Assembly (NCBI RefSeq): GCF_025917685.1
Contig: NZ_CP089518.1
Location: 436,501 to 500,500 of the forward strand
DNA length: 64,000 nt
Direction: 5' to 3'
DNA from: Bacillus cereus
Lineage (GTDB): Bacteria > Bacillota > Bacilli > Bacillales > Bacillaceae_G
In this document: positions 35,842-44,947 of the stretch, in pieces
How positions within the stretch are numbered: position 1 is the stretch's first letter
Layout of the letters: every line of letters begins with the position of its first letter
Translations under genes and position numbers: made by a program
Notes under the pieces: model-generated
What the model saw: only the letters and a program-made list of their open reading frames with translations
Told to the model about the DNA's origin: nothing
The model's database searches: none

Positions 35842-36435
35842 ATGGAACAACATGTTGGCGAGTTAATCGCACATTATGGGTATTTTGGAATTATTATAGC
35901 TTTAGCTGGTGGGATTGTTGGATTACCGATACCGGATGAGTTTTTATTGACTTTTATCGGTTATAATATTTCAAAAGGAGTTATGTCAGGAACAGCTGCA
36001 TTTTTAAGTGGAATGGCAGGTGCGATGATTGGTATTACATTAAGTTACATCTTAGGTTTAAAACTCGGGCTCCCTGTTTTAAAAAAATACGGTCCGAAAA
36101 TTAGAATTAAAGAACATCATATTGAAAAAACACATATCTTATTTGAAAAATACGGTCCGTTTCTTTTAATGATTGGCTACTTTATACCGGGAGTACGTCA
36201 CCTAACAGCATATTTTGCTGGGGTTTCGAATTTAACATGGTGGCGTTTTTGTCTGTATGCTTACGGTGGTGCACTAATTTGGATAAGTGTTTTTATTGGC
36301 CTAGGTTGGAAACTAGGAGAGAAGTGGCGCTTCGTTGAGTATAGTTTACATCATTATGGAATGTGGATTTTATTTATTTCGGCAATTGTAACATTGATTG
36401 TGTGGATTTACATAAGGAAAAGAAAAAACCGCTAA
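35842..36435 (+). CDS. DedA/VTT family membrane protein
   Basis: A 197-residue membrane protein of the DedA (VTT) family, which includes undecaprenyl-phosphate and phospholipid scramblases/flippases. Marks: GIVGLPIPDEFLLTFIGY near the N-terminus, the re-entrant region, and the signature FEKYGPFLLMIGYFIPGVRHLTAYFAG, with an amphipathic C-terminal region and a RKRKNR tail. It is followed by a bidirectional terminator. Carrier-lipid recycling (UptA-like) is a reasonable inference; the lipid is not determined. Confidence 0.87.
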   Translation: MEQHVGELIAHYGYFGIIIALAGGIVGLPIPDEFLLTFIGYNISKGVMSGTAAFLSGMAGAMIGITLSYILGLKLGLPVLKKYGPKIRIKEHHIEKTHILFEKYGPFLLMIGYFIPGVRHLTAYFAGVSNLTWWRFCLYAYGGALIWISVFIGLGWKLGEKWRFVEYSLHHYGMWILFISAIVTLIVWIYIRKRKNR

Positions 36436-36450
36436 TAATAGCGGTTTTTT
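36423..36450. terminator. Bidirectional terminator between DedA and EamA genes
   Basis: AAAAAACCGCT-AATAAT-AGCGGTTTTTT, fully symmetric with T runs on both strands. Confidence 0.92.
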
Positions 36451-36877
36451 AGCTGAAAGCAACAAATAATACACCAGCTGTAATAAAGACTACACCAATA
36501 CCAGTCATAAAGTTTAACTTTTCCCCCAATATAATCATTGCGAGAATAATGGAAAATACTACACTTAATTTATCGATAGGTGCTACTTGTGAGACTTTTC
36601 CTGTTTTTAGTGCAAGAAAATAAAATAGCCATGACGAAGCACCAGCGATTCCACTTAATGTGATAAATAGCAGTGCTTTTTTATTTAGGAGGACATCACC
36701 GATATTTTGAAATTTACCTTGTATAATAATAACCCCTACCATAAATAATGCCATAATAATAGATCGAATAGTTGTTGCAACGTTAGCATCGATTCCATCT
36801 AAGCCAATCTTTCCAAAAATAGATACGAGGGCGGCAGCAATTGCTGATAATAGTGCGAATAATAGCCATGAACTCAT
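36449..36877 (-). CDS. Half-size EamA transporter with upstream Fur box
   Basis: A 142-residue membrane protein with five hydrophobic segments, equal to one EamA repeat, so it should act as a homodimer. It opens LLFALLSAIAAALVSIFGKIGLDG and contains LALKTGKVSQVAPIDKLSVVF, matching the short EamA/YvdS-like group. GGAGGAA precedes the start. A well-formed Fur box lies 34 bases upstream, so it is probably induced by iron limitation, suggesting export of an iron-related metabolite; that role is inferred. Confidence 0.85.
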   Translation of the reverse strand: MSSWLLFALLSAIAAALVSIFGKIGLDGIDANVATTIRSIIMALFMVGVIIIQGKFQNIGDVLLNKKALLFITLSGIAGASSWLFYFLALKTGKVSQVAPIDKLSVVFSIILAMIILGEKLNFMTGIGVVFITAGVLFVAFS

Positions 36878-36910
36878 AGTGAAATTCCTCCAATCTTACA
36901 TTATTATACA

Positions 36911-36925
36911 TGAAAATCATTCTCA
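36911..36925. promoter_or_regulatory. Fur box
   Basis: TGAAAATCATTCTCA matches the Bacillus 7-1-7 Fur consensus TGATAATNATTATCA in 12 of 14 defined positions, inside a larger ATACATGA...TCATGTAT palindrome, immediately upstream of the EamA gene. Confidence 0.7.
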
Positions 36926-36942
36926 TGTATAAAAACGAAACA

Positions 36943-36978
36943 ACCCCCCACTTTATATTTTTAATAAGGTGGGGGGGT
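36943..36978 (-). terminator. Terminator of the BH0509-like gene
   Basis: CCCCCCAC-TTTAT / ATAAGGTGGGGGG forms a GC-rich stem; on the minus strand it is followed by TTGTTTCGTTTTT. Confidence 0.65.
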
Positions 36979-36984
36979 ATTATA

Positions 36985-37131
36985 CTACTCTGCTATTTCT
37001 TCATATAAAAAGTACGTTACATTATAAATATGCTCTACTTCATCATCCGTCATAAATAATAATTCGTCACGTTCAATCCCTTTTTTCTTTTCAATAAACT
37101 CAATCATGTTTTTTCGTTCTTCTCTTTTCAT
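36985..37131 (-). CDS. BH0509-family small protein
   Basis: A 48-residue ORF beginning MKREERKNMIEFIEKKKG and ending YEEIAE, charged and helical. It matches the small BH0509 family of Bacillus by its N-terminal pattern (R-x2-R-x2-MI-x-F) and length. GAGGAG lies about 12 bases upstream, a little far. It stands between the Fur-controlled EamA gene and the PPOX gene with its own hairpin terminator. Function unknown. Confidence 0.65.
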   Translation of the reverse strand: MKREERKNMIEFIEKKKGIERDELLFMTDDEVEHIYNVTYFLYEEIAE

Positions 37132-37252
37132 CAATTTTTATTTCTCCTCTCAATCTGTTTTAATACAGTTTATTTAAGTTACTGCTATTATATAACAGAA
37201 TCTTTAGAAAGTTCCACCTATTTTATTGTTTTTTTCAGAAGAACCTTTCGAC

Positions 37253-37286
37253 AAAACAAGCCCACCTAAGGGGGCTTGTTTTTATT
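37253..37286 (-). terminator. Terminator of the PPOX gene
   Basis: AACAAGCCC-ACCTAAG-GGGGCTTGTT with T/A runs on both sides; it directly follows the minus-strand stop codon. Confidence 0.85.
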
Positions 37287-37703
37287 TTATAGTCGTAAAA
37301 ACTCGGGCTCGGTCGTACCAGCACCATCGATGTAATAAATTGTGTCGGGATTGATTTTAATTAGTACATAATTAGGATCTTCCGCACCGAGTAACCAGCG
37401 TTTTAAGCTATTAGTCCAAAACTTGTTTTTTAACGTTTGATCTTCTTCAATGGAAGCTATACCTTCAACTTCAATGTAATCTTCATCTAATTTCTTTCCC
37501 TCTCGCCCAAGTAGTACATGTACATTTGGATTCTTTTCGATATCTGTTATCTTTTTTGAATTTCGATCTGTTGCAACATATAGTACAAAATCTTCGTGGA
37601 AAAACATCATAAAGGCACCATGTGGCTTATCGTTACGTACAGTAGATAATACGCCAGTACGTTGACCTTGAATAATAGTTGCGATTTTTTCTTTTAAGTG
37701 CAT
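37287..37703 (-). CDS. Pyridoxamine 5'-phosphate oxidase-fold protein (YdaG / general stress protein 26-like)
   Basis: A 138-residue split-barrel flavin-binding protein. The start MHLKEKIATIIQGQRTGVLSTVRNDKPHGAFMMFFHED and the RNSKKITDIEKNPNVHVLLG segment match Bacillus general stress protein 26 (YdaG, 140 residues). A flavin or haem/F420-like cofactor is expected for the fold; the catalytic role is unknown. No clear sigma-B promoter was found upstream. AAGGGG precedes the start. Confidence 0.87.
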   Translation of the reverse strand: MHLKEKIATIIQGQRTGVLSTVRNDKPHGAFMMFFHEDFVLYVATDRNSKKITDIEKNPNVHVLLGREGKKLDEDYIEVEGIASIEEDQTLKNKFWTNSLKRWLLGAEDPNYVLIKINPDTIYYIDGAGTTEPEFLRL

Positions 37704-37882
37704 ATTTTTAACCCCTTTTCATAATTTATAATTTTCTCCGTTTAAACAAGATAATTTAAATATCTTTCATACTGTTTTCTTCAATCTGATTTTTTAAACA
37801 CAATTGTGATGAAATCGGACAAGTTAGGAGAAGAATAATATTAATGATGAGGAGAAATACATACGATGGAAGGATGGAAAGC

Positions 37883-38938
37883 ATGTTTAATAAAATATTT
37901 CTTATAGTAGCGCTTATAGGTGTACCACTTTCTGTACTCGGGAAAACAATGCATTGGCCTCAAACAATTATGTTTGCTGTATATTGCATTACGATTATCG
38001 CATTAGCGGGGTTTATGGGGAGAGCAACAGAAAGTTTAGCAATTGTCTCTGGACCTCGGATAGGTGGATTATTAAATGCAACGTTCGGTAATGCCGTTGA
38101 ACTTATCATTTCAATTTTCGCACTTCAGGCAGGATTAATTGAAGTAGTGCTAGCATCTTTAACTGGTTCTGTACTTGGAAACTTACTATTAGTAGGAGGG
38201 CTATCCTTCTTTATAGGAGGCCTTAAATATAAAAGACAAAGCTTTAATGTTTATGATGCAAGGCATAATTCAGCTTTATTAATATTTGCTGTTGTTGTAG
38301 CCTTTGTTATTCCAGAGATTTTTTCAATGAAGATGGATGCTGGAAAGACGTATCAATTAAGTATTGGTGTTTCTATTATCATGATTCTTATGTACCTTGC
38401 TGCATTGTTATTTAAGTTAGTTACGCACCGTGGTGTATATCAACATAAAAGTGATGAAGTAGCACATGAGGAAGAGCCAGAGTGGTCCAGAGGTAAAGCG
38501 TTACTCATTTTAGCGATAGCAACACTTGCAGTTGCTTATGTGTCAGAGGCTCTCGTACATACTTTTGAAACGGTCGCAAAGTCGTTTGGCTGGTCGGAGT
38601 TATTTATCGGGGTTATTATCGTTGCAATTGTTGGTAATGCAGCAGAACATGCATCTGCGATTATTATGGCGTATAAAAATAAAGTGAATATCGCAGTAGA
38701 AATTGCAGTAGGTTCTACATTACAAATCGCGATGTTTGTTGCTCCTGTATTAGTACTACTATCCATGTCCTTTGCACAAAGGATGCCTTTAGTATTTACA
38801 ATACCAGAACTCGTGTCCATGATTACAGCCGTTTTCTTAACGATTGCGATTTCAAATGATGGAGATACAAACTGGTTTGAAGGAGGCACTTTATTAGCAG
38901 CGTATGTCATTATGGGAATTGGTTTTTATTTATTATGA
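37883..38938 (+). CDS. cax: Calcium/proton exchanger CaxA (YfkE-like)
   Basis: A 351-residue antiporter with about eleven membrane segments in two repeats. The paired ion-binding motifs are GGLLNATFGNAVELIIS and IVAIVGNAAEHASAII. It exports Ca2+ in exchange for H+. The length from the ATG at 37883 equals that of Bacillus subtilis YfkE; GGAAGG lies nine bases upstream, while upstream ATGs at 37844 and 37874 would precede or abut that site. It is followed by the yfkD homologue, as in Bacillus subtilis. Confidence 0.93.
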   Translation: MFNKIFLIVALIGVPLSVLGKTMHWPQTIMFAVYCITIIALAGFMGRATESLAIVSGPRIGGLLNATFGNAVELIISIFALQAGLIEVVLASLTGSVLGNLLLVGGLSFFIGGLKYKRQSFNVYDARHNSALLIFAVVVAFVIPEIFSMKMDAGKTYQLSIGVSIIMILMYLAALLFKLVTHRGVYQHKSDEVAHEEEPEWSRGKALLILAIATLAVAYVSEALVHTFETVAKSFGWSELFIGVIIVAIVGNAAEHASAIIMAYKNKVNIAVEIAVGSTLQIAMFVAPVLVLLSMSFAQRMPLVFTIPELVSMITAVFLTIAISNDGDTNWFEGGTLLAAYVIMGIGFYLL

Positions 38939-39019
38939 AAAATAGGCATAACAATTGTGCCCAGAGAAAACAATAAACAAAGTAGCATATATACCTTTAT
39001 GTAGGAAGGAGCCAGACAG

Positions 39020-39817
39020 GTGAAACGAGTATACAGCATATGTCTTTCAACCATGGTCTCGTTTATTTTATTATTTCCTAACAGTAGTTTTGCAAAGACA
39101 ACGGTAGAAGTAAAAATGCCTTCATCTGTTTTAAATATTTCAAAAGATAATACATTTCCAAATGACGCACAAGATTTACCGCGTTTACAGCCAAGTAAGT
39201 TTGCGCAAGAACTATTGAAAACAGCAAATATCAAAATTGAAAACCCTGATTTAATTCGAATGTTTAATGAAACAACAATTTCGAATGCGCCACTTGCAGT
39301 AGGATACCGAGCAAAAATTTATTTAGGTCAATGGGCATTAAATTATGAATCAATAGATACATCGATTAACTGGGAATATAAGCAAGTGAATCGAAATGTA
39401 TATGACAATCGCGGGGGGGATCGCTTATACCCACTTCGCTATAAACAAGAAACCCAAAAGACAATCGAAGGTGATTTAACAGCAGATATGAAAGATGCTG
39501 CAGATGTGAAAAAAATGATGCTTTTAAAAGCGCTTGAAAAAGTACAATTGCCACTTTCATTTAAAACGACAATTGGTTATGGTACAGGACATGAGCGTGT
39601 ATATAATATTAGTCCGAGTCAACTTGGATATTTATACGCTTATACACCAGCAGTAAATGAAAAAGGAAAAGTAACATTTGGCGAAGTCTACCTTGTGTTA
39701 AAAGGGAATCAAAAAAGGCTTGTCGTGAAAAATATTACATCTCAAGGAATTGGGGCAGCTATTCCAATTCATGATCATTTGTTTTTTAAATTTATTTCTT
39801 CATCGCATTCGCAATAA
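39020..39817 (+). CDS. yfkD: YfkD-family secreted protein
   Basis: A 265-residue protein with an N-terminal signal peptide (residues 1-25, cleavage near SFAKT), of the YfkD family. Features include TTISNAPLAVGYRAKIYLGQWALNYES and a C-terminal IPIHDHLFFKF. It starts at a GTG eight bases after AGGAAGGAG. It lies 81 bases after cax and is convergent with yfkAB. No enzymatic motif is visible; Bacillus homologues are of unknown function. Confidence 0.9.
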   Translation: MKRVYSICLSTMVSFILLFPNSSFAKTTVEVKMPSSVLNISKDNTFPNDAQDLPRLQPSKFAQELLKTANIKIENPDLIRMFNETTISNAPLAVGYRAKIYLGQWALNYESIDTSINWEYKQVNRNVYDNRGGDRLYPLRYKQETQKTIEGDLTADMKDAADVKKMMLLKALEKVQLPLSFKTTIGYGTGHERVYNISPSQLGYLYAYTPAVNEKGKVTFGEVYLVLKGNQKRLVVKNITSQGIGAAIPIHDHLFFKFISSSHSQ

Positions 39818-39822
39818 TATGA

Positions 39823-39853
39823 AAAACGTCAGCTTATAAGCTGACGTTTCTAT
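39823..39853. terminator. Bidirectional terminator between yfkD and yfkAB
   Basis: AAACGTCAGCTTATAAGCTGACGTTT is an almost perfect palindrome with a short loop. Confidence 0.9.
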
Positions 39854-40981
39854 TTATAATGTAATATTTGCTGTTTTTGATAAGAAATCTTCTGTCGGAT
39901 AGTAGCTGTTTTTTACAAGAACATTTGGTCCAAGACATTTTACTGCAGGACAGTGACAGCTTAATGATTTTGCTGTTTTTGAAGCGCTCCATTTTTCATA
40001 CGCTTCTTGTAATGTGTTTGTTTGTATGTTTCCTAGAAGTGGAACATCACCAAAGTCGGTCACAATAATATTTCCATCGAAAATATTTACGTTTAAACGA
40101 GAACGGCCATCGGGGTCATTACGAACTGTTACATTTTTGCTTTCTTGTAATTTTTTAAATGTAGCGATGTCTCGCTCATCATCACTGCAAGCATAGAAAG
40201 GTAATGTTCCGAATAACATCCATACATTTTCATCGCGAATTTCTAGTAAATGCTCAATTGCATCACGAATTTCAGCTTTCGTTAAAATTTCTAAATTGCT
40301 CGCGAAGTCACTCGGATACATCGGATGAACTTCATGACGCTTACATCCCATTTCTTCGACAATTTGACGATGAATATGTTCCATATGTGGTAGGGTTCTT
40401 TTGTTTAACATTGTTTCTGCTGATACGAGTACACCTGCATTTGATAGAGCTTTACTATTTGTAATCATTCTTTCGAATAATTTTGCGCGTTGTTCATAAG
40501 TAGGTTTACGCTCCATCATTGCAAATCCGCCTTCAACAAAGTCATCAATTGTTCCCCAGTTATGTGAAATGTGCAATACATCTAAGTAGGGAATAATTTG
40601 TTCATAACGTGCTAAATCTATAGTTAAGTTTGAGTTGATTTGAGTGCGAACGCCTCGTTCATGAGCGTATTTTAAGAGTGGTGTTACATAGTTGTCGACG
40701 GATTTCTTTGAAAGCATAGGTTCTCCGCCAGTAATACTTAAAGAACGTAAATGAGGAATCTCATCTAATCGTTTTAATAAAAGCTCCATCGGAAGCGGAT
40801 TTGGATCTTTCGGCTGTAATGTGTAACCAACAGCACAATGCTCGCAACGCATATTGCATAACGTTGTCGTTGTAAACTCAACGTTTGTTAATAGTAGTTT
40901 GCCGTACTCTTCAAGGTCCATATACGCTTCCCATGGATCGTAAGAAGGAGTAATCGGCTTCATTTTTTGTGATATCGTCAT
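39854..40981 (-). CDS. yfkAB: Radical SAM/CxCxxxxC motif protein YfkAB
   Basis: A 375-residue radical SAM enzyme. The iron-sulfur cysteines are C42, C46 and C49 (LCNMRCEHC), followed by SITGGEPML (GGEP motif). The C-terminus has SCHCPAVKC, the CxCxxxxC motif that defines YfkAB proteins and probably binds an auxiliary cluster, with another Cys in LGPNVLV context. AAAGGAG lies eight bases before the start. The substrate is unknown; the family is fused here as in Bacillus subtilis after correction of its two-gene annotation. Confidence 0.92.
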   Translation of the reverse strand: MTISQKMKPITPSYDPWEAYMDLEEYGKLLLTNVEFTTTTLCNMRCEHCAVGYTLQPKDPNPLPMELLLKRLDEIPHLRSLSITGGEPMLSKKSVDNYVTPLLKYAHERGVRTQINSNLTIDLARYEQIIPYLDVLHISHNWGTIDDFVEGGFAMMERKPTYEQRAKLFERMITNSKALSNAGVLVSAETMLNKRTLPHMEHIHRQIVEEMGCKRHEVHPMYPSDFASNLEILTKAEIRDAIEHLLEIRDENVWMLFGTLPFYACSDDERDIATFKKLQESKNVTVRNDPDGRSRLNVNIFDGNIIVTDFGDVPLLGNIQTNTLQEAYEKWSASKTAKSLSCHCPAVKCLGPNVLVKNSYYPTEDFLSKTANITL

Positions 40982-41194
40982 ATGAAATACTCCTTTGACT
41001 ATTGAAATAACAATTTGTCCATTCTCTATAATAGAAGAATATGTACTTTTTATAAAGTGAAACTTTTTAGCGGAAAAAGAGAGAGGGCTTACATTATAGC
41101 GGATGACCGTGACAAAATTGATGAAATTTCATGCCCATAGCAATCATTTTTGCGGTATAATAAAAGCAACTCGAATTAAAAGGAGAGTGCCTTC

Positions 41195-41377
41195 ATGGGA
41201 AAAGCAATTCAAGATAAAGATACACAATTAGTATATTTAAAAGAGCGTTTAAATATGTTCATTGAAGTAATTGATACAATTGAACCTGAAGAAGTAGAGT
41301 TAGAAGATGTAGATCGTCTTCTTGCGATGTTAGATGAATTAGAATTAAAATGTGAGCAATTTAAAAAAGACGAATAA
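41195..41377 (+). CDS. SE1561-family small protein
   Basis: A 60-residue acidic helical protein, beginning MGKAIQDKDTQLVYLKERLNM and with EPEEVELEDVDRLLAMLDELE, matching the SE1561 family of Firmicutes. AAAGGAGAG precedes the ATG. It is probably a coiled-coil protein; function unknown. A strong terminator follows, so it is a single-gene unit. Confidence 0.82.
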   Translation: MGKAIQDKDTQLVYLKERLNMFIEVIDTIEPEEVELEDVDRLLAMLDELELKCEQFKKDE

Positions 41378-41383
41378 TATATT

Positions 41384-41418
41384 AAAAAGGCTGCCAATAC
41401 AAAATTGGTAGCCTTTTT
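41384..41418 (+). terminator. Terminator of the SE1561-like gene
   Basis: AAAAAGGCTGCCAAT / ATTGGTAGCCTTTTT with one mismatch and a T run. Confidence 0.9.
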
Positions 41419-41581
41419 CTGTACGGATAATAGAAGGAATATAGAAAAAAAGGTATAATCAAGTTGTGAAAAATTTCATTTATACTTTAATAGCGTGATA
41501 AATAAAAAGCTGAAGAGCATAACAATGGAATTTTCATCTCATAACGTTTTGGTAGCGTTCACAATTGAGGGGGAAGTAACA

Positions 41582-43105
41582 ATGGAAAAGCTTCAAGAAA
41601 GCATGTATCAACTAGTTGTTGAAACGTCAACGAACTTACCGAAAGATGTTCGTCGTGCGATTCAACAAGCGAAAGAGCGAGAAAACGCAGGGACTCGTTC
41701 AGCGATGGCACTTGGCACAATTACGAATAACATTAAAATGGCAGATGATAATATCTCGCCAATTTGCCAAGATACAGGGATGCCAACGTTTAAAATTTAT
41801 ACACCAGTTGGTGTGAATCAATTAAAACTGAAGGAAGCTATCTATAGTGCGCTTGAGCGGGCGACAAAAGATGGTAAACTTCGCCCTAACTCTGTTGATT
41901 CTCTTTTTGGAGATAATAGTGGAAACAATTTAGGACCGGGAACACCAGTTATTAAGTTTGAGCAATGGGAAAAAGATTACATTGATGCACGTTTAATTTT
42001 AAAGGGCGGCGGCTGTGAGAATAAAAATATTCAATATAGTTTACCGTGTGAATTAGAAGGGCTTGGACGTGCAGGTCGTGATTTAGAAGGAATTCGTAAA
42101 TGCCTTCTTCATGCAGTATATCAAGCACAAGGCCAAGGGTGTAGTGCAGGTGTAATCGGCGTCGGTATCGGGGGAGACCGCACATCAGGTTACGAATTAG
42201 CAAAAAATCAATTATTCCGCACATTAGATGATGTCAATCCAGTACCAGAGTTACAAAAACTTGAAGAGTACGTATTAGAAAATGCGAATAAACTTGGCAT
42301 TGGTACGATGGGATTCGGCGGAGAGACAACTTTACTTGGTTGTAAAATTGGCGTATATAATCGCCTGCCAGCTAGCTTCTATGTATCTGTTGCCTATAAT
42401 TGTTGGGCATATCGCCGCCTTGGTGTAAAAATCCATCCTGAAACAGGAGAAATTATGGATTGGTTATACCAAGAAGGTGAAGACACACTTCAGCAAGAAG
42501 CTGCACAAGAACAATCAGAGCAGCGTGAAATCGTATTACAAGCTCCAATTACAGAAGAGCAAATTCGTGAACTTCGTGTTGGTGATGTTGTTACAATTAA
42601 CGGCATGATGTATACCGGACGTGATGCGATTCATAAACATTTAATGGATAATGATTGTCCAGTAGATTTAAATGGACAAATTATTTATCACTGTGGTCCA
42701 GTTGTAGTGAAAGATGAAAATGATAATTGGCAAATTAAAGCGGCAGGTCCAACGACAAGTATCCGTGAAGAGCCATATCAAGGCGATATTATGAAAAAGT
42801 TCGGTATTCGTGCTGTAATTGGTAAGGGTGGTATGGGTGCTAAAACATTAGCTGCTTTAGAAGAACACGGTGGTGTGTACTTAAATGCAATTGGTGGTGC
42901 AGCACAATATTATGCTGAATGTATTAAAGAAGTGAAAGATGTTGATTTCTTACAATTCGGTATCCCGGAAGCAATGTGGCATTTACGTATCGATGGTTTT
43001 AAAGCAGTTGTAACGATGGATTCTCATGGGAAAAGCCTACATGCTGATGTTGATAAAACATCACTTGAAAAATTGGCGAGCTTTAAAGAACCTGTATTTA
43101 AGTAA
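41582..43105 (+). CDS. fumA: Class I (iron-sulfur) fumarate hydratase
   Basis: A 507-residue enzyme of the TCA cycle that interconverts fumarate and malate using an oxygen-sensitive [4Fe-4S] cluster. The alpha-part has cluster cysteines in PICQDTGMP, KGGGCENKN and GQGCSAGVIG; the C-terminal beta-part follows GDVVTINGMMYTGRDAIHK and contains KGGMGAKT. Both parts are in one chain. The ATG at 41582 is eight bases after GAGGGGG; the frame upstream to 41495 is not preceded by such a site. The cereus group also has a class II fumarase elsewhere. Confidence 0.94.
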   Translation: MEKLQESMYQLVVETSTNLPKDVRRAIQQAKERENAGTRSAMALGTITNNIKMADDNISPICQDTGMPTFKIYTPVGVNQLKLKEAIYSALERATKDGKLRPNSVDSLFGDNSGNNLGPGTPVIKFEQWEKDYIDARLILKGGGCENKNIQYSLPCELEGLGRAGRDLEGIRKCLLHAVYQAQGQGCSAGVIGVGIGGDRTSGYELAKNQLFRTLDDVNPVPELQKLEEYVLENANKLGIGTMGFGGETTLLGCKIGVYNRLPASFYVSVAYNCWAYRRLGVKIHPETGEIMDWLYQEGEDTLQQEAAQEQSEQREIVLQAPITEEQIRELRVGDVVTINGMMYTGRDAIHKHLMDNDCPVDLNGQIIYHCGPVVVKDENDNWQIKAAGPTTSIREEPYQGDIMKKFGIRAVIGKGGMGAKTLAALEEHGGVYLNAIGGAAQYYAECIKEVKDVDFLQFGIPEAMWHLRIDGFKAVVTMDSHGKSLHADVDKTSLEKLASFKEPVFK

Positions 43106-43109
43106 AGAG

Positions 43110-43145
43110 AAATACACCTCGAATCATTCGAGGTGTATTTTTTTG
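43110..43145 (+). terminator. Terminator of the fumarase gene
   Basis: AAATACACCTCGAA-TCA-TTCGAGGTGTATTT followed by T4-7. Confidence 0.92.
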
Positions 43146-43231
43146 GTATATATAGAAAAACATGTTCAGCATGAAAGGAAGAACGAAAACAGAAACTACA
43201 GGTACGATTATATATGGAAAGGAGACTATTT

Positions 43232-44014
43232 ATGAAATATAAATGGTTATATATAGGTCTCATTTTTTCAATTATGATGGCACTTGTTCCAGTTTCAACA
43301 TTTGCTTATACGAATACACCACATAACTGGGGAATCCCACGCCCTAAAAATGAAACGGTGCCAGATGCAGGGAAATTATATACAGAATTACTACAAAAAA
43401 ATGGTGGGTTTTACTTAGGCGATACGAAGAAAAAAGATATTTATTTAACATTCGATAATGGATACGAAAATGGATATACAGGGAAGATTTTAGATGTACT
43501 GAAGGAGAAAAAAGTACCAGCAACTTTCTTTGTGACGGGACATTATATAAAAACACAAAAAGATTTATTATTAAGAATGAAAAATGAAGGACATATTATC
43601 GGTAATCATTCTTGGAGTCACCCTGATTTTACAACGGTAAATGACGCAAAACTTCGTGAAGAATTAACGAGTGTAACGGAAGAAATTAAAAAAGTAACTG
43701 GGCAAAAAGAAGTGAAATATGTACGTCCTCCGCGAGGGGTGTTTAGTGAAAGAACGCTAGCTCTTACGAAAGAAATGGGATACTATAACGTGTTTTGGTC
43801 GCTTGCATTCCTTGATTGGAAAGTAGATCAGCAAAGAGGATGGCAATACGCTCATAATAATGTAATGACTATGATTCACCCAGGATCTGTTTTGTTACTT
43901 CATGCGATATCAAAAGATAATGCGGAAGCACTTGCGAAAATCATTGATGATTTGCGCGAGAAAGGGTATCATTTTAAAAGCCTAGATGATTTAGTAAACA
44001 GCAATCAACCGTAA
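43232..44014 (+). CDS. pdaA: N-acetylmuramic acid de-N-acetylase PdaA
   Basis: A 260-residue exported polysaccharide deacetylase (NodB fold) needed to make muramic delta-lactam in spore cortex peptidoglycan. A signal peptide or anchor spans residues 1-25. The motif IYLTFDNGYENGY replaces the TFDDG of other deacetylases exactly as in Bacillus subtilis PdaA; HSWSHPDF gives the metal histidines; RPPRGVFSE and LLLHAIS complete the site. The ATG at 43232 follows AAAGGAG; the upstream ATG at 43214 precedes it. Expression in the forespore would be expected. Confidence 0.93.
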   Translation: MKYKWLYIGLIFSIMMALVPVSTFAYTNTPHNWGIPRPKNETVPDAGKLYTELLQKNGGFYLGDTKKKDIYLTFDNGYENGYTGKILDVLKEKKVPATFFVTGHYIKTQKDLLLRMKNEGHIIGNHSWSHPDFTTVNDAKLREELTSVTEEIKKVTGQKEVKYVRPPRGVFSERTLALTKEMGYYNVFWSLAFLDWKVDQQRGWQYAHNNVMTMIHPGSVLLLHAISKDNAEALAKIIDDLREKGYHFKSLDDLVNSNQP

Positions 44015-44034
44015 GCATGTATGCTTGCGGTTTT
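44010..44034 (+). terminator. Terminator of pdaA overlapping its stop codon
   Basis: CCGTAAGCAT-GT-ATGCTTGCGGTTTT; the TAA stop is inside the left arm. Confidence 0.78.
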
Positions 44035-44073
44035 CTCATGCTATAATGATGTGTAAAAAGGATGGGGAAACGT

Positions 44074-44937
44074 ATGTGGAGCGAACATGTTACGTTAGAA
44101 TATCCGTACCATTTTGAGGAAGTACTAAAGCGTTTATCTTTCGATCCGTTAAACGTCATTCAATTAGACGAGAAAGTAATTTATGTCCCGCTTTTTATAG
44201 ACGAAGAACAGATTGTTGTTCGTTTGCAAGGGATTGGTACTGTTCAAAATCCACAGTTTTGGATTTCTAGTCAGACAGGAGATCCAGAGAAAGTAATGAA
44301 ACGAATGAGGTCCATCTTTCATTGGAATGATTCGTTTCAAGATATACAAAATCATTTTTCAAACACATCATTACGTCCACTATTTGAAATGTATGCCTAT
44401 ACTCCAATTATTTTAGAATTCGATTATTTTGCATGTTTACTTCGCTGTATCATTCATCAACAAATAAATTTGAAATTTGCTACTGTGTTAACAGAACAAT
44501 TTGTAAAACGATATGGAATAGAGAAGAACGGTGTATTCTTTTTCCCCACTCCGGAAATAGTAGCAAATATTTCAATAGAAGAATTGAGAGAGCAGAAGTT
44601 TAGTCAGCGGAAGGCTGAATATATAGTAGGATTGGCAAAACATATTGTAGACGGTAAATTAGATTTAGCGAGTATAGAAACCAGGGCGGAAGAAGAGGTT
44701 TCGGCACAATTGTTACCAATTAGGGGGATTGGTGCATGGACAGTGCAAAACTTTTTAATGTTTGGGCTTGGACGGAAAAATATGTTTCCAAAAGCAGACA
44801 TCGGAATTCAGCGCGCAGTGCAAGGTATATTTCAATTAGATGATAAACCGGATGATGCATTTTTAGAAAACGTGAAACAAGAGTGTGAACCATACTGCAG
44901 TTATGCAGCGTTATATTTATGGAAAAGTATAGAGTAG
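44074..44937 (+). CDS. DNA-3-methyladenine glycosylase, AlkA family (YfjP-like)
   Basis: A 287-residue base-excision repair enzyme that removes alkylated purines. The helix-hairpin-helix lies in [23 protein letters not shown], followed by the catalytic aspartate in [12 protein letters not shown]. The N-terminal domain has the AlkA-N fold pattern. The ATG at 44074 gives the same length as Bacillus subtilis YfjP and is six bases from GGGG. It is followed 10 bases later by the RNA methyltransferase gene, as in the yfjP-yfjO order. Confidence 0.88.
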   Translation: MWSEHVTLEYPYHFEEVLKRLSFDPLNVIQLDEKVIYVPLFIDEEQIVVRLQGIGTVQNPQFWISSQTGDPEKVMKRMRSIFHWNDSFQDIQNHFSNTSLRPLFEMYAYTPIILEFDYFACLLRCIIHQQINLKFATVLTEQFVKRYGIEKNGVFFFPTPEIVANISIEELREQKFSQRKAEYIVGLAKHIVDGKLDLASIETRAEEEVSAQLLPIRGIGAWTVQNFLMFGLGRKNMFPKADIGIQRAVQGIFQLDDKPDDAFLENVKQECEPYCSYAALYLWKSIE

Positions 44938-44947
44938 AGGTGTAATA

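Noticed and set aside
37704..37843. Sigma-B promoter for the YdaG-like stress gene
   Set aside because: A GTTTAA is present on the minus strand, but no GGGTA follows at 12-15 bases.
41045..41070. ATAAAGTGAAACTTT, resembling the reversed end of bcr1, before the SE1561-like gene
   Set aside because: No other bcr1 sequence adjoins it; a chance match or a tiny remnant cannot be told apart.
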